NCBI RefSeq assembly: GCF_026929975.1
Contig: NZ_JANHOK010000002.1
Coordinates: forward strand, 62,001-126,000
Source of the DNA: Bartonella sp. F02
Lineage (GTDB): Bacteria; Pseudomonadota; Alphaproteobacteria; Rhizobiales; Rhizobiaceae
DNA length: 64,000 nt
Direction: 5' to 3'
Each line of letters begins with the position of its first letter. Position 1 is the stretch's first letter. Shown piece after piece: positions 47,141 through 58,921 of this stretch. The notes beneath the pieces were generated by a model. That model was given only the letters and a program-made list of their open reading frames with translations. It was not told the DNA's origin and searched no databases. The position numbers and the translations under genes were made by a program.

Positions 47141-47506
47141 ATGGCACACTTGTTGAATTCTTATTTACCAGTGTTAATTTTTATTGTTGTTTCAGCAATT
47201 ATTTCTGGTGTCCTTTTAATTATACCTTATATTGTAGCTTATCGCGCTCCTGATCCTGAAAAATTATCAGCTTATGAATGTGGATTTAATTCGTTTGATG
47301 ATGCGCGTATGAAATTTGATATTCGGTTTTATCTTGTCGCAATTTTGTTTATTATTTTTGACCTTGAAGTTGCTTTTCTTTTTCCTTGGGCTGTTTCATT
47401 TGGTGCGATAGGTGTGTTTGGTTTTTGGTCGATGATTGTATTTTTGGCAATTTTGACGATTGGATTTATTTATGAATGGAAGAAGGGGGCTCTTGAATGG
47501 GATTGA
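47141..47506 (+). CDS. nuoA: NADH-quinone oxidoreductase subunit A
   Basis: A 121-residue membrane subunit of complex I with three transmembrane helices. The conserved loop [20 protein letters not shown], which includes the cysteine that senses the active/deactive state in mitochondria, follows helix 1. The second helix carries [12 protein letters not shown], a membrane-embedded acidic cluster near the quinone tunnel. It opens the 14-gene operon and overlaps nuoB by 10 bp. An AGGCGG site precedes the start. Confidence 0.97.
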   Translation: MAHLLNSYLPVLIFIVVSAIISGVLLIIPYIVAYRAPDPEKLSAYECGFNSFDDARMKFDIRFYLVAILFIIFDLEVAFLFPWAVSFGAIGVFGFWSMIVFLAILTIGFIYEWKKGALEWD

Positions 47507-48078
47507 TTTATAATAACTCAACAGTTGTTGCTCCTAAGTCAAAAGGACTTATTGATCCGAATACTGGTGAATTAATAGGTTCTAATGATGATTTTTTTCG
47601 TGATATTAATGCTGAATTGGATGATAAGGGTTTTTTAGTAACTTCTGTAGATTCTTTGGTGACTTGGGCTCGTACGGGGTCATTAATGTGGATGAGTTTT
47701 GGTTTGGCGTGTTGTGCTGTTGAAATGATGCAGTGTTCAATGCCTCATTATGATAACGAACGCTTTGGATATGCTCCTCGCGCTTCACCTCGTCAGTCAG
47801 ATGTGATGGTGGTCGCTGGTACTCTAACCAATAAAATGGCGCCTGCTTTACGTAAAGTGTATGATCAAATGCCCGAGCCACGCTATGTGATTTCTATGGG
47901 ATCGTGTGCAAACGGTGGTGGATATTATCATTATTCTTATTCTGTTGTGCGTGGTTGCGATCGTATTGTGCCAGTGGATATTTATGTTCCAGGATGTCCT
48001 CCTACAGCAGAGGCATTGTTATACGGTATATTGTTGTTACAGAAAAAAATTCGTCGTACTGGATCTATAGAGAGATAA
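47497..48078 (+). CDS. nuoB: NADH-quinone oxidoreductase subunit B
   Basis: The 193-residue subunit that holds cluster N2, the last iron-sulfur cluster before quinone. Its four ligands are visible: the tandem Cys72 and Cys73 (LACCAVEMM), Cys137 (GSCANGGG) and Cys167 (VPGCPPT). The [13 protein letters not shown] segment and [15 protein letters not shown] are highly conserved. It overlaps nuoA and lies 10 bp before nuoC. Confidence 0.98.
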   Translation: MGLIYNNSTVVAPKSKGLIDPNTGELIGSNDDFFRDINAELDDKGFLVTSVDSLVTWARTGSLMWMSFGLACCAVEMMQCSMPHYDNERFGYAPRASPRQSDVMVVAGTLTNKMAPALRKVYDQMPEPRYVISMGSCANGGGYYHYSYSVVRGCDRIVPVDIYVPGCPPTAEALLYGILLLQKKIRRTGSIER

Positions 48079-48088
48079 GGGCTTTGAA

Positions 48089-48700
48089 ATGATAAATGAA
48101 TCATTGGTCGAGCTTAATACCTACTTGAAAGATACATTGAAAGATAAATTGGAAGAGAGTGTCATTGCATTTGGCGAATTGACAATTGTATCGCGTCTTA
48201 ATGACATTATTGATGTTTTGCTATTTGTTCGTGATGATTCTCGTTGTCAATTTATTAATATTATAGATATTAGTGGAGTTGATTATCCTTCTCGCGATAA
48301 ACGTTTTGATGTTTCTTATCAATTGTTATCTCCTCGTCAGAATTTGCGTTTGCGTGTTAAGGTTCGTACTGACGAAACTATTCCAGTTGCTTCTGCTTGT
48401 TCGGTTTATCCTGGAGCGGAGTGGTATGAGCGTGAAGTCTATGACATGTATGGTATCTTATTTTCAGGCCATCCAGATTTAAGACGCATCTTAACTGATT
48501 ATGGGTTTGAGGGGCATCCTTTGCGTAAAGATTTTCCTGTAACAGGATTCGTTGAATGTCGTTATGATAATGAGGAGAAACGGGTTATTTATGAGCCTGT
48601 TGTTCTTAGGCAAGAAATGCGTAATTTTGATTTTCTTTCTCCTTGGGAAGGAGGAGAGTATGTTTTGCCATGCAATGACAAAACGAATGGTAAAAAATAA
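48089..48700 (+). CDS. nuoC: NADH-quinone oxidoreductase subunit C
   Basis: The 203-residue 30-kDa subunit of the peripheral arm, which scaffolds NuoB and NuoD and has no cofactor. The signature [20 protein letters not shown] is intact, and [14 protein letters not shown] follows. It is a separate protein, not fused to NuoD as in E. coli. A 185-bp non-coding gap separates it from the nuoD start, although nuoA, B and C are tightly packed. Confidence 0.97.
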   Translation: MINESLVELNTYLKDTLKDKLEESVIAFGELTIVSRLNDIIDVLLFVRDDSRCQFINIIDISGVDYPSRDKRFDVSYQLLSPRQNLRLRVKVRTDETIPVASACSVYPGAEWYEREVYDMYGILFSGHPDLRRILTDYGFEGHPLRKDFPVTGFVECRYDNEEKRVIYEPVVLRQEMRNFDFLSPWEGGEYVLPCNDKTNGKK

Positions 48701-48885
48701 CATTAGAGCTGATGGTATTAACGTGATATTAAAGTAATAAGATGGTTGATATAATTGAATGCTTTTGGCTTAACGAGCACAATCAATATGTGGATACAAT
48801 TTTTGTATAGAGCTGTTGGTTTTGGTGAAAAGCTTTATTAATGTTCAATCAGGGGTATATCTAAAAAGAATCAAGGGGTTTGATT

Positions 48886-50076
48886 GTGGCTGAGGTCAAT
48901 GTCCGAAACTTTAATATTAATTTTGGTCCGCAGCATCCCGCGGCACATGGCGTTTTGCGTATGGTTTTGGAGTTAGATGGTGAAGTTGTTGAGCGTGTAG
49001 ATCCGCATATTGGATTATTGCATCGTGGTACCGAAAAATTAATGGAAACAAAAACATATCTTCAGGCAGGTCCTTATTTGGATCGTTTGGATTATGTTGC
49101 TCCTATGAATCAAGAGCATGCTTTTGTGCTTGCGATTGAAAAACTATTGGGTGTTGAGGTTCCGAAACGAGGGCAATTAATTCGTGTTTTATTTTCTGAA
49201 ATTGGGCGTATTCTTAATCACTTACTTAATGTAACAACGCAGGCAATGGATGTTGGTGCTTTGACGCCTCCACTTTGGGGTTTTGAGCAGCGCGAAAAAT
49301 TGATGATTTTTTATGAACGTGCATGCGGCGCGCGCCTTCATGCAAATTATTTTCGTCCCGGTGGTGTCCATCAGGATTTGCCTGAATCTTTAATTGAAGA
49401 TATTGGTAATTTTATTGATCCATTTCTTGTTGCACTTAATAACCTTGATCAACTTATAACTCCAAATCGAATTTTTAAACAGCGTAATGTTGATATTGGT
49501 GTAGTGAGTATTGATGATGCTTGGGCGCGCGGTTTTTCTGGAGTGATGATCCGAGGAGCAGGTGTTCCTTGGGATTTGCGTAAAAGCCAACCTTATGAAT
49601 GTTATGAAGAAATGGAATTTGATATTCCAGTAGGTAAAAATAGCGATTGTTATGATCGTTATCTTATTCGTATGGAAGAAATGCGTCAATCAGCAAAAAT
49701 TATGCGTCAGTGTGTTAATCGTTTACTTAGTACTGAAAAAAACGGGCCTGTTTCAAGTTTAGATCGTAAAATTGTACCACCAAAGCGTAGCGAAATGAAA
49801 AGTTCGATGGAAGCGCTGATTCATCATTTTAAGCTCTATACAGAGGGTTTTCGTACACCTCCTGGTGAAGTTTACGTTGCTGTGGAAGCTCCAAAGGGTG
49901 AATTTGGTGTTTATCTTATTTCTGATGGTACCAATAAACCTTATCGTGTTAAATTACGCGCTCCTGGATTCGCTCATCTTCAAGCTATGGATTTTTTAAC
50001 ACGAGGTCATATGCTGGCAGATGCAACAGCCATTTTGGGTTCTATTGATGTTGTTTTTGGGGAGATTGATCGCTAA
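48886..50076 (+). CDS. nuoD: NADH-quinone oxidoreductase subunit D
   Basis: The 49-kDa subunit that forms the quinone-binding cavity with NuoB. I start it at the GTG at 48886 ([20 protein letters not shown], 396 residues) because AGGGG lies about 9 bases upstream and the family starts so; a TTG at 48880 is in frame. The [13 protein letters not shown] segment and the [14 protein letters not shown] histidine motif are conserved. It overlaps nuoE by 1 bp. Confidence 0.96.
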   Translation: MAEVNVRNFNINFGPQHPAAHGVLRMVLELDGEVVERVDPHIGLLHRGTEKLMETKTYLQAGPYLDRLDYVAPMNQEHAFVLAIEKLLGVEVPKRGQLIRVLFSEIGRILNHLLNVTTQAMDVGALTPPLWGFEQREKLMIFYERACGARLHANYFRPGGVHQDLPESLIEDIGNFIDPFLVALNNLDQLITPNRIFKQRNVDIGVVSIDDAWARGFSGVMIRGAGVPWDLRKSQPYECYEEMEFDIPVGKNSDCYDRYLIRMEEMRQSAKIMRQCVNRLLSTEKNGPVSSLDRKIVPPKRSEMKSSMEALIHHFKLYTEGFRTPPGEVYVAVEAPKGEFGVYLISDGTNKPYRVKLRAPGFAHLQAMDFLTRGHMLADATAILGSIDVVFGEIDR

Positions 50077-50738
50077 TGTCTGTACGTCGCCTTGCAGATG
50101 ATATCCATCAACCAGCAGAGTTTTCTTTTACAAAAGAAAATCAGGTATGGGTACAAAATACCATAAAAAAATATCCTGCGGGGCGTGAACAATCCGCTGT
50201 GATTCCTTTATTGATGCGTGCTCAAGAGCAAGAAGGTTGGGTGACACGCGCTGCAATTGAGCACGTGGCTCAAGTGCTTTCTATGGCGTATATTCGTGTT
50301 TTAGAGATTGCAACTTTTTATACTCAATTTCAGTTGAATCCTGTTGGAACAAAAGCACATATTCAAGTGTGTGGAACTACCCCTTGTATGTTACGCGGTT
50401 CCGATGAGTTGATTAAAGTTTGCCAGAAAAAAATTCACCATGATCCTTGTGTTCCTAATCAAGATGGAACCTTGTCTTGGGAAGAAGTGGAATGTCTTGG
50501 TGCATGTGTTAATGCTCCTATGGTTATGATTTTTAAAGATACTTATGAAGATCTCACGGCTGAGCGTCTTGAAGAAATTATTGATACATTTGCGGCTGGT
50601 AAAGGATCTGATATTATTGTTGGGCCGCAAAATGGTCGTAAGTCATCGGAGCCTATTGGTTATTTAACTTCTTTTATTGAAGAGGATAAAGAAAAAAAAT
50701 CATTTCAATCTTTAAAAAAGAAAAAGAGTAGTGAATAA
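50076..50738 (+). CDS. nuoE: NADH-quinone oxidoreductase subunit E
   Basis: The 24-kDa subunit that carries [2Fe-2S] cluster N1a. Its four ligands are Cys99 and Cys104 (CGTTPC) and Cys140 and Cys144 (CLGAC), a thioredoxin-like fold. The 220-residue length includes a C-terminal tail of about 40 residues beyond the core that is rich in Lys and Ser; such extensions occur in alphaproteobacteria. A 159-bp gap follows before nuoF. Confidence 0.97.
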   Translation: MSVRRLADDIHQPAEFSFTKENQVWVQNTIKKYPAGREQSAVIPLLMRAQEQEGWVTRAAIEHVAQVLSMAYIRVLEIATFYTQFQLNPVGTKAHIQVCGTTPCMLRGSDELIKVCQKKIHHDPCVPNQDGTLSWEEVECLGACVNAPMVMIFKDTYEDLTAERLEEIIDTFAAGKGSDIIVGPQNGRKSSEPIGYLTSFIEEDKEKKSFQSLKKKKSSE

Positions 50739-50897
50739 ATTGAAATAGAGTCAGTATTGTTTTTTGTTGATAATTTTTTTATTTACTCTGCATTTTGAGT
50801 AATTATTAACTGAAAATAGAAATCTTGAAAAAATGTTTGGGGATTGAATTGAAGAAAATGCTAAAAATGCTGTCTGTAATAAATAAAAGGGGCGGAT

Positions 50898-52205
50898 ATG
50901 CTAGCTGATGAAGATCGCATTTTCACTAATATTTATGGTTTGCAAGATAAATCGCTGAAGGCCGCAATGTTGCGTGGTCATTGGGATGAAACTAAAACGA
51001 TTATAGAAAAGGGTCGTGACTGGATTATCAATGAAGTGAAGGCATCGGGGTTGCGTGGTCGCGGAGGTGCTGGTTTTTCTACTGGTCTGAAATGGTCCTT
51101 TATGCCTAAACAAAATGATGGTCGACCGCATTATTTGGTCGTTAATGCTGATGAATCAGAACCGGGAACGTGTAAAGATCGTGATATCTTACGGCATGAT
51201 CCACATACTTTGATTGAAGGATGTGTTATTGCAACTTTTGCGATGGGAGCAAATGTCGCTTTTATTTATGTTCGTGGTGAATATATTCGCGAGCGCGAAG
51301 CGCTTCAAGCTGCTATTGATGAATGTTATAATGCTGGTTTCCTTGGTAAAAAAACAAAACATGGGCATGCTTGTGATATTATCGTACATCATGGTGCAGG
51401 TGCTTATATTTGTGGTGAAGAAACGGCACTTCTTGAAAGTCTTGAAGGGAAAAAAGGGCAGCCTCGGCTTAAACCGCCGTTTCCTGCAAATATGGGAATT
51501 TATGGTTGTCCAACAACGGTGAACAATGTGGAGTCGATAGCGGTTGTTCCAACGATTTTGCGCCGAGGGGCTTCATGGTTTTCGTCAATTGGACGTGAGA
51601 ATAATGTTGGAACAAAGTTGTTTATGGTTTCTGGTCACGTTAATACACCGTGCACATTTGAAGAAGCTATGGGGGTTTCTTTTCGGGAATTAATTGAAAA
51701 GCATGCAGGAGGTATTCGTGGTGGATGGGATAATCTTTTAGCGGTCATTCCAGGTGGTGTTTCTTGCCCTGTTGTTCGTGGAGAAGATATGGCTGATGCG
51801 ATCATGGATTTTGATGGTATGCGTGATGTTGGGTCTTCTTTTGGGACTGGTGGTATGATTGTTATGGATAAATCAACGGATATCATTAAGGCAATTTGGC
51901 GTATAGCAGCTTTTTTTAAACATGAAAGCTGCGGACAATGCACACCATGTCGCGAGGGTACGGGGTGGATGATGCGTCTTTTAAAGCGTATGATTGAAGG
52001 GAAAGCACAAAAACGCGAAATTGATCTTTTGTTTGAGATTTCTAAACAGGTTGAAGGGCATACTATTTGTGCTCTTGGTGATGCTGCAGCATGGCCTGTT
52101 CAGGGATTGATTCGTAATTTTCGTTCGGAGATTGAGCGAAGGATTGATGACTATACGCGCAATGCAGTTCAAAGCAAACATATTGCTTTAGAGGCTGTGA
52201 GATAA
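50898..52205 (+). CDS. nuoF: NADH-quinone oxidoreductase subunit F
   Basis: The 51-kDa subunit that binds NADH, FMN and [4Fe-4S] cluster N3, where electrons enter complex I. The glycine-rich NADH loop is [14 protein letters not shown]. The FMN region includes [13 protein letters not shown] and [18 protein letters not shown]3 ligands are Cys345, Cys348, Cys351 (CGQCTPC) and Cys391. The 435-residue length is typical. An AGGGGCGG stretch precedes the start. Confidence 0.98.
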   Translation: MLADEDRIFTNIYGLQDKSLKAAMLRGHWDETKTIIEKGRDWIINEVKASGLRGRGGAGFSTGLKWSFMPKQNDGRPHYLVVNADESEPGTCKDRDILRHDPHTLIEGCVIATFAMGANVAFIYVRGEYIREREALQAAIDECYNAGFLGKKTKHGHACDIIVHHGAGAYICGEETALLESLEGKKGQPRLKPPFPANMGIYGCPTTVNNVESIAVVPTILRRGASWFSSIGRENNVGTKLFMVSGHVNTPCTFEEAMGVSFRELIEKHAGGIRGGWDNLLAVIPGGVSCPVVRGEDMADAIMDFDGMRDVGSSFGTGGMIVMDKSTDIIKAIWRIAAFFKHESCGQCTPCREGTGWMMRLLKRMIEGKAQKREIDLLFEISKQVEGHTICALGDAAAWPVQGLIRNFRSEIERRIDDYTRNAVQSKHIALEAVR

Positions 52206-52263
52206 AAAATCTAATTTGAAAAATGAATTGTAAATTTGTGTTAATTATCTGCGGACTGGATGA

Positions 52264-54336
52264 ATGATGATAAATATCAAGGTTGATGGTAAAGAAATTG
52301 AAGTTCCTGATTATTATACATTACTTCAAGCCGCTGAAGCTGCGGGTGCTGAGGTTCCCCGTTTTTGTTTTCATGAGTCTTTATCAATAGCAGGAAATTG
52401 TCGTATGTGTTTGGTTGAGGTTAAGGGTGGTCCTCCAAAGCCTCAAGCTTCTTGTGCAATGGGTGTTCGTGATTTGCGATTAGGGCCAAATGGTGAAATT
52501 CCTGAAATATTTACCAATACAGAGATGGTAAAGAAAGCGCGAGAAGGCGTTATGGAATTTCTATTGATCAATCATCCATTAGATTGTCCTGTATGTGATC
52601 AGGGTGGGGAGTGCGATCTTCAAGATCAAGCAATGTTTTATGGCCGTGATTGTTCTCGTTACACAGAAGATAAACGAGCAGTAGAAGATAAATATATTGG
52701 TCCGCTTGTAAAGACTGTTATGACACGATGTATTCATTGTACACGTTGTGTTCGTTTTACAACAGAAGTTGCAGGAATTTCGGAACTTGGTTTGATTGGT
52801 CGTGGTGAGGATGCTGAAATTACGACATATCTTGAAAAAGCGATGACATCTGAATTGCAAGGAAACGTGATTGATCTTTGTCCGGTAGGTGCTTTAACCT
52901 CAAAACCTTATGCGTTTCACGCGCGTCCATGGGAATTGATTAAAACGGAATCTATTGATGTTATGGATGGACTTGGGAGTGCTATTCGGATTGATAGCCG
53001 TGGTCGCGAAGTGATGCGAATAATGCCGCGTGTTAATGAAGATGTAAATGAAGAATGGATTTCTGATAAGACACGTTTTATTTGGGATGGGTTGCGGACT
53101 CAACGACTTGATAAACCATATATTCGCAAGGATGATAGACTTCAACCGGCAAGTTGGTCAGAAGCTTTTGCAAAAATTAAACTGGCGATTTCTGAAACTT
53201 CAGCAGAAAAAATTGGCGCAATTGCTGGAGATCTTGCATCTGTTGAAGAAATGTATGCACTCAAAAAATTATTGATGTCTTTAGGATCACAAGTATTTGA
53301 TTGTCGTCAAAGAGGTTTGGTTTTATCATCTGAGTTAGGGCGTTCAAGTTACATTTTCAATCCAACAATCGCGGGGATTGAAAAAGCTGATGCACTTCTT
53401 ATTGTGGGATCTAATCCGCGTATAGAAGCGGCAGTTTTAAATGCACGTATTTTAAAACGTCAACGAAAAGGGAATTTCCCAATTGCACTCATTGGAGAGC
53501 AGGTCGATTTACGTTATCCTTACTCCCATCTTGGGAATGGTGCAAAGGCTTTAAGTGAACTTATTCGTGGAAAAAATGCTTTTTTAAATGTGCTGAAAGA
53601 AGCTGAGAGACCTCTTATTCTTATTGGCGAAGGAGCAATTTCAGGAAAAGAAGGTTTATCTGTTCTAAAAAGTCTTGCTAAGTTAGCTGATATGGTTGGA
53701 GCTCTTAATGAAGAATGGAATGGATTTGGTGTTCTACATAGTGTTGCATCAACTGTTGGTGGATTGGATATAGGTTTCACTTCTCAACTTGGTGTTGAAA
53801 ATATTGTTGAAACTTGTGATGTTTTATTTCTACTTGGAGCTGATGAAATAGAATTAACTAATAAAAAGGCTTTTACAATTTATATTGGCAGTCATGGTGA
53901 TAATGGGGCTCATGCTGCAGATGTCATTTTACCTGCATCAGCTTATACTGAAAAATCAGGAATTTATGTTAATATGGAAGGTCGCGTTCAAATGACAAAC
54001 CGAGCTGGTTTTGCTCCAGGTGAAGCAAAAGAAGATTGGGCCATTTTACGTGCTTTATCTGATGTTTTAGAAAAGAAGCTTCCTTTTGATTCGTTATTAC
54101 AATTAAGACAAAATTTATTTAGTGATTTTCCACATTTTTGCGCCATTGATGATATTATGCCTTCGTGTATAACTGATCTGAAAGCGCTCGGTTCACAAAT
54201 GACTGATTTAGGAACGCAAACATTTACTTCTGTGGTTAAAGATTTTTATTTGACAAATCCTATAGCGCGTGCATCTGCGGTTATGGCTGAATGTTCATCT
54301 CTTGCAAAGCATCGTATCACAGAAGCTGTAAAGTAA
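52264..54336 (+). CDS. nuoG: NADH-quinone oxidoreductase subunit G
   Basis: The 75-kDa subunit, 690 residues, carrying three iron-sulfur clusters. N1b ligands are Cys35, Cys46, Cys49 and Cys64. N5 ligands are His104, Cys108, Cys111 and Cys117. N4 ligands are Cys156, Cys159, Cys162 and Cys206. A molybdopterin-oxidoreductase-like C-terminal domain without an apparent cofactor follows. The fourth-cluster (N7) cysteines of E. coli-type NuoG are not visible, as in mitochondria. The ATG at 52264 or 52267 may start it. Confidence 0.97.
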   Translation: MMINIKVDGKEIEVPDYYTLLQAAEAAGAEVPRFCFHESLSIAGNCRMCLVEVKGGPPKPQASCAMGVRDLRLGPNGEIPEIFTNTEMVKKAREGVMEFLLINHPLDCPVCDQGGECDLQDQAMFYGRDCSRYTEDKRAVEDKYIGPLVKTVMTRCIHCTRCVRFTTEVAGISELGLIGRGEDAEITTYLEKAMTSELQGNVIDLCPVGALTSKPYAFHARPWELIKTESIDVMDGLGSAIRIDSRGREVMRIMPRVNEDVNEEWISDKTRFIWDGLRTQRLDKPYIRKDDRLQPASWSEAFAKIKLAISETSAEKIGAIAGDLASVEEMYALKKLLMSLGSQVFDCRQRGLVLSSELGRSSYIFNPTIAGIEKADALLIVGSNPRIEAAVLNARILKRQRKGNFPIALIGEQVDLRYPYSHLGNGAKALSELIRGKNAFLNVLKEAERPLILIGEGAISGKEGLSVLKSLAKLADMVGALNEEWNGFGVLHSVASTVGGLDIGFTSQLGVENIVETCDVLFLLGADEIELTNKKAFTIYIGSHGDNGAHAADVILPASAYTEKSGIYVNMEGRVQMTNRAGFAPGEAKEDWAILRALSDVLEKKLPFDSLLQLRQNLFSDFPHFCAIDDIMPSCITDLKALGSQMTDLGTQTFTSVVKDFYLTNPIARASAVMAECSSLAKHRITEAVK

Positions 54337-54358
54337 GGGCAGGAGGAAAAAAATAATT

Positions 54359-55405
54359 ATGTACGATTTCTTCATAGCCTGGTTATTGCCATTGCTTATT
54401 ATTATAGGAAAAACACTGCTTCTTTTGGTTGTTTTGTTGATTTTAATTGCTTATTTGCTTTATGCAGATAGAAAAATTTGGGCGGCTGTGCAATTGCGTC
54501 GTGGTCCGAATGTTGTCGGTCCTTGGGGGCTACTTCAGTCTTTTGCAGATTTGATTAAATTTGCTGTTAAAGAACCTATTATTCCTTCTGGTGCGAATAA
54601 AAGCATTTTTCTTTTGGCTCCCTTTGTTTCTGCTGCGCTTGCTTTATCAACTTGGGCTGTTGTTCCGGTTAATGAAGGTTGGGAGATTGCTCATATTAAT
54701 GTTGGTTTGCTTTACATATTAGCTATTTCTTCTTTAGAAGTTTATGGTGTTATCATGGGTGGATGGGCATCAAATTCAAAATATCCTTTTTTAGGTGCTC
54801 TTCGCTCAGCGGCTCAAATGGTTTCTTATGAGGTTTCAATTGGCTTTGTTCTTGTAACAGTTGTTTTAGTGAGTGGTTCATTAGATCTCACAACAATTGT
54901 TTATAAACAAAGTAATGGACTCGGAACAAGTCTTGGATTACCTTTCAGCAGTTTTCTTGATTGGAATTGGTTAATTCTTTTTCCAATGTTTGTCATATTT
55001 TTTATTTCTGCGCTTGCGGAAACAAATCGACCTCCTTTTGATTTGGTTGAAGCAGAATCAGAGCTTGTTGCAGGACATATGATTGAGTATTCTTCGACTC
55101 CTTATATGCTTTTTTTCCTTGGTGAATATGTTGCTATTGTTTTAATGTGCGCTCTGACAACCATTTTATTCTTAGGTGGATGGTTGCCTCCTTTAGAAGT
55201 TTGGTGGCTCAATTGGGTTCCTGGTGTTATTTGGTTTGTTTTGAAAGTGTGTTTTGTATTTTTTGGATTTGCTATGGTTAAAGCATTTGTGCCACGTTAT
55301 CGCTATGATCAGTTAATGCGGTTGGGTTGGAAGGTATTTCTTCCTATTTCATTAGCAATGGTTGTCATAACCGCTGCTGTCTTAAAGTATACTGGTTTGG
55401 CTTAA
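54359..55405 (+). CDS. nuoH: NADH-quinone oxidoreductase subunit H
   Basis: The 348-residue membrane subunit at the junction with the peripheral arm, with about eight helices. It helps form the quinone chamber and the first proton path. Conserved segments are [40 protein letters not shown]-like acidic loops ([20 protein letters not shown]) and [15 protein letters not shown]. It starts 22 bp after nuoG and is followed by nuoI after 13 bp. Confidence 0.98.
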   Translation: MYDFFIAWLLPLLIIIGKTLLLLVVLLILIAYLLYADRKIWAAVQLRRGPNVVGPWGLLQSFADLIKFAVKEPIIPSGANKSIFLLAPFVSAALALSTWAVVPVNEGWEIAHINVGLLYILAISSLEVYGVIMGGWASNSKYPFLGALRSAAQMVSYEVSIGFVLVTVVLVSGSLDLTTIVYKQSNGLGTSLGLPFSSFLDWNWLILFPMFVIFFISALAETNRPPFDLVEAESELVAGHMIEYSSTPYMLFFLGEYVAIVLMCALTTILFLGGWLPPLEVWWLNWVPGVIWFVLKVCFVFFGFAMVKAFVPRYRYDQLMRLGWKVFLPISLAMVVITAAVLKYTGLA

Positions 55406-55418
55406 AAGGAGGTTTTGT

Positions 55419-55910
55419 ATGTCAAGTTTTATTCAGGCGGCGAAATCACTTCTTTTATTAGAGTTTGTAAGTGCTTTTTTCTTGGCGATGCGTCAGTTTT
55501 TTTCACCAAAACCTACCATTAATTATCCTTACGAGAAAGGATTTGTGTCACCACGTTTCCGTGGAGAACATGCTTTACGCCGCTATCCAAATGGTGAAGA
55601 ACGGTGTATTGCATGTAAATTATGCGAAGCAATTTGTCCTGCACAAGCTATTACAATTGAAGCGGGGCCACGGCGTAATGACGGAACGCGTAGAACTGTT
55701 CGTTATGATATCGATATGGTTAAATGTATTTACTGCGGTTTTTGTCAAGAGGCTTGTCCAGTTGATGCCATTGTGGAGGGACCAAATTTTGAGTTTGCGA
55801 CAGAAACACGTGAAGAGCTTTATTATGACAAAGAAAAACTTTTGAATAATGGAGATCGCTGGGAACGAGAAATTTCTCGTAATATATTAATGGATGCACC
55901 CTATCGTTAG
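55419..55910 (+). CDS. nuoI: NADH-quinone oxidoreductase subunit I
   Basis: The 163-residue ferredoxin-like subunit that holds [4Fe-4S] clusters N6a and N6b. Two C-x2-C-x2-C-x3-C motifs are complete: Cys63/66/69/73 ([12 protein letters not shown]) and Cys103/106/109/113 ([12 protein letters not shown]). The N-terminal amphipathic helix docks on the membrane arm. An AGGAGG site precedes the start. A 97-bp gap with two small hairpins follows. Confidence 0.98.
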   Translation: MSSFIQAAKSLLLLEFVSAFFLAMRQFFSPKPTINYPYEKGFVSPRFRGEHALRRYPNGEERCIACKLCEAICPAQAITIEAGPRRNDGTRRTVRYDIDMVKCIYCGFCQEACPVDAIVEGPNFEFATETREELYYDKEKLLNNGDRWEREISRNILMDAPYR

Positions 55911-55930
55911 AGTGTGTTATTAAGTGAGTG

Positions 55931-55979
55931 ATCGAGTGGTTTGCTCGATAAATTGTAATCTGGTATGAGTTTTTATACC
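55931..55979 (+). repeat. Two consecutive hairpins between nuoI and nuoJ
   Basis: ATCGAG (55931-55936) pairs with CTCGAT (55944-55949), loop of 7. GGTAT (55962-55966) pairs with ATACC (55975-55979), loop of 8. Neither has a T tail, so a processing or stability role is more likely than termination. Confidence 0.45.
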
Positions 55980-56007
55980 GAATGTTTGGATAATAAAGGG
56001 GAACTCC

Positions 56008-56628
56008 ATGCTAACAGGTCTGGCGGCGGTGTTTTTCTATTTCTTTTCTTTTATTATGCTTGTAAGTGCAATTATTGTTATTGCGGCACGCAATCCTGTA
56101 TATTCAGTATTATTTTTAATATTGGTATTTTTTAATGCTGCAGCTTTATTTTTACTTGCAGGAGCAGAGTTTTTAGGTCTTCTGTTATTGGTTGTTTATG
56201 TTGGTGCTGTAGCCGTTTTGTTTTTGTTTGTCGTTATGATGCTTGATGTCGATTTTGCTGAATTGAAAAGCGGTGCACTCCGATATGCTCCTATTGGCGC
56301 GTTGATTGGTTTGATTGTTATTATTGAGCTTATAGCTGTTTTTTTTAGTAGTCGTTTTTCTACAAGTGCAAAAATTCATATTACACAACCAATGCCAGAT
56401 TTAGTGCAACGAACCAATACTCAGGCATTAGGAGATATTCTGTATACGAATTATGTTTTTCACTTTCAAATTGCTGGAATAATTTTATTAGTTGCAATGA
56501 TTGGTGCTATTGTTTTAACGCTTCGTCATAAATCAGGTGTTAAGCGACAATCAATTGCTGTGCAAGTTGCTAGAACAGCAGAAAATGCAATTGAAATTAA
56601 AAAAGTTGAATCAGGTAAAGGCATTTAG
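56008..56628 (+). CDS. nuoJ: NADH-quinone oxidoreductase subunit J
   Basis: A 206-residue membrane subunit with five helices. The third helix region [20 protein letters not shown] contains the pi-bulge that rotates during turnover in structural studies. The sequence [20 protein letters not shown] is conserved. The last 40 residues extend past the membrane part and are basic. It is followed by nuoK after 13 bp. Confidence 0.96.
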   Translation: MLTGLAAVFFYFFSFIMLVSAIIVIAARNPVYSVLFLILVFFNAAALFLLAGAEFLGLLLLVVYVGAVAVLFLFVVMMLDVDFAELKSGALRYAPIGALIGLIVIIELIAVFFSSRFSTSAKIHITQPMPDLVQRTNTQALGDILYTNYVFHFQIAGIILLVAMIGAIVLTLRHKSGVKRQSIAVQVARTAENAIEIKKVESGKGI

Positions 56629-56641
56629 CGAGAAAATTGTT

Positions 56642-56950
56642 ATGCATATTGGTATTGTTCATTATCTCACTGTTTCTGCAATGATGTTCACAATTGGTAT
56701 TTTAGGCATTTTTTTAAACAGAAAAAATGTCATTATTATTCTTATGTCAATTGAGTTGATATTGCTGTCAGTTAATCTTAATTTTGTTGCTTTTTCTGCG
56801 TTTCTTCATGATTTAGTTGGTCAGATATTTGCTTTGTTTATTTTAACAGTAGCTGCAGCTGAATCTGCAATTGGTTTGGCAATACTTGTTGTTTTTTTCC
56901 GTAATCGCGGTTCTATAGCAGTTGAAGATGTTAATGTTATGAAAGGCTGA
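56642..56950 (+). CDS. nuoK: NADH-quinone oxidoreductase subunit K
   Basis: The 102-residue subunit with three helices, related to MrpC of Na+/H+ antiporters. The start at 56642 ([20 protein letters not shown]) is chosen because the longer frame from 56537 overlaps nuoJ and is not family-like. Glutamates within helices 2 and 3 ([18 protein letters not shown] and [13 protein letters not shown]) are the conserved proton-path residues. A 6-bp gap leads to nuoL. Confidence 0.97.
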   Translation: MHIGIVHYLTVSAMMFTIGILGIFLNRKNVIIILMSIELILLSVNLNFVAFSAFLHDLVGQIFALFILTVAAAESAIGLAILVVFFRNRGSIAVEDVNVMKG

Positions 56951-56956
56951 TAAGTG

Positions 56957-58921
56957 ATGTATTATGCAATCGTCTTTCTTCCACTCTTAGGTTTTTTAAT
57001 TGCTGCTATAGGTGGAAACACTATAGGAGCACGTGCAAGCGAGTTGATAACATGCAGCTTTATGGTTGTTGTTGCGGCATTGTCGTGGATTTCTTTTTTG
57101 GGTATTGCTATTGGTCATACTTCAGTAGCTGATGTATTAGTTTTACATTGGGTCACTATTGATGCATTGGTGTTTGATTGGGCATTGCATATTGATACAT
57201 TAACAGCTGTTATGCTCGTTGTTGTGAATAGTGTTTCCGCATTAGTCCATATTTATTCTATTGGTTATATGCATCATGATCCTTCTAGACCTCGTTTTTT
57301 TGCTTACTTGTCTTTGTTTACATTTATGATGCTTATGTTGGTAACAGCTAATAACTTAATCCAAATGTTTTTTGGATGGGAAGGTGTTGGGCTTGCATCT
57401 TATTTGCTCATAGGCTTTTGGTTTCAACGTGCTTCAGCTAATAAAGCAGCGATGAAAGCTTTTGTGGTCAATCGTGTTGGAGATTTTGGTTTTCTTTTAG
57501 GAATCTTTGCCATTTTCATTTTATTTCAATCAGTTAGTTTTTCATCTATTTTTGCAAAAGCTGCGGACAATGATTTTATGCAAGACATAACATTCTTGGG
57601 TTGGCAACTTGATGGATCAATAGCAATTACTGTGGCGTGTCTTCTTTTGTTTGTTGGTGCTATGGGAAAATCAGCACAATTTCTTTTGCATACATGGCTT
57701 CCTGATGCAATGGAAGGACCTACACCTGTTTCTGCACTTATTCATGCGGCAACAATGGTAACTGCTGGTGTCTTTATGATTGCACGGATGTCACCAATTT
57801 TTGAGCTTTCTTCGATTGCTTTGACAGTGATCACTATTGTTGGAGCGACAACAGCATTCTTTGCAGCTACTGTGGGATTAGTGCAGAACGATATTAAGCG
57901 CGTTATTGCTTATTCTACGTGCTCACAACTTGGTTATATGTTTGTTGCTTTAGGTGTTGGAGCATATGGAGCAGCAGTTTTTCATCTTTTTACGCATGCG
58001 TTTTTTAAAGCGTTATTATTTCTTGGTGCGGGCTCTGTGATACATGCTGTATCTGATGAACAAGATATGAGAAAAATGGGAGGTCTACGTAAACATATTA
58101 AGGTAACTTATTGGATGATGATTGTAGGAACTATTGCGTTAACAGGTGTTGGTATCCCAGGAACACTTTTTGGTACAGCAGGATTTTTCTCAAAAGATTC
58201 AATTATAGAATCTGCTTTTGTATCGCATAATATCGCTTCAGGGTATGCTTTTTGGCTTCTTGTTTTTGCTGCTTTATTGACGAGTTTTTATTCGTGGCGC
58301 CTTATATTTATGACATTTCATGGTAAGCCACGTGCAACTGTAGATGTTATGCACCATGTTCATGAATCTGCTCCTGTTATGTTGATTCCACTTTTTATTT
58401 TATCTATAGGGGCATTATTTGCTGGAGTGGTTTTTCAACCTTATTTTTTTGGTGATCTCTATGAATCTTTTTGGAAAGGTGCGTTGTTTACAGGGAGTCA
58501 CAATCACATTCTCCATGAGGCGCATAATGTGTTGAATTGGGTAAAATGGTTGCCATGTATTGCTATGGTTGTTGGGTTGGTTTTAGCTTATTTCTTCTAT
58601 ATTTTGTTTCCTTCAACTCCCGATAGACTTGCTCGATTAATGCCTGCATTATATCGTTTTCTGTATAATAAGTGGTATTTTGACGAATTATATAATCTTT
58701 TGTTTGTTCGTTCTTCTTTTGTAATTGGTCGTTTTTTTTGGAAAGTGTGTGACGGTAAAATTATTGATGGTTTAGGACCAAATGGTATTGCTGCACGTGT
58801 TATTGATATTACAAACAAAGTTATTCGCATACAAACAGGTTATCTTTATCACTATGCATTTGTAATGTTGATTGGTGTTGCAGCGTTGATTACATGGATG
58901 ATGATCAGGAGTTTGAACTGA
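56957..58921 (+). CDS. nuoL: NADH-quinone oxidoreductase subunit L
   Basis: The 654-residue distal antiporter-like proton pump of the membrane arm. I use the ATG at 56957; a GTG at 56954 is in frame. [18 protein letters not shown] and [20 protein letters not shown] carry the conserved Glu and Lys of the proton channel, and [18 protein letters not shown] follows. The long C-terminal lateral helix is present. It overlaps nuoM by 1 base. Confidence 0.97.
   Translation: MYYAIVFLPLLGFLIAAIGGNTIGARASELITCSFMVVVAALSWISFLGIAIGHTSVADVLVLHWVTIDALVFDWALHIDTLTAVMLVVVNSVSALVHIYSIGYMHHDPSRPRFFAYLSLFTFMMLMLVTANNLIQMFFGWEGVGLASYLLIGFWFQRASANKAAMKAFVVNRVGDFGFLLGIFAIFILFQSVSFSSIFAKAADNDFMQDITFLGWQLDGSIAITVACLLLFVGAMGKSAQFLLHTWLPDAMEGPTPVSALIHAATMVTAGVFMIARMSPIFELSSIALTVITIVGATTAFFAATVGLVQNDIKRVIAYSTCSQLGYMFVALGVGAYGAAVFHLFTHAFFKALLFLGAGSVIHAVSDEQDMRKMGGLRKHIKVTYWMMIVGTIALTGVGIPGTLFGTAGFFSKDSIIESAFVSHNIASGYAFWLLVFAALLTSFYSWRLIFMTFHGKPRATVDVMHHVHESAPVMLIPLFILSIGALFAGVVFQPYFFGDLYESFWKGALFTGSHNHILHEAHNVLNWVKWLPCIAMVVGLVLAYFFYILFPSTPDRLARLMPALYRFLYNKWYFDELYNLLFVRSSFVIGRFFWKVCDGKIIDGLGPNGIAARVIDITNKVIRIQTGYLYHYAFVMLIGVAALITWMMIRSLN

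Noticed and set aside
56537-56641. Upstream extension of nuoK
   Set aside because: The extra 35 residues overlap nuoJ in another frame and are not part of the NuoK family; the ATG at 56642 fits.
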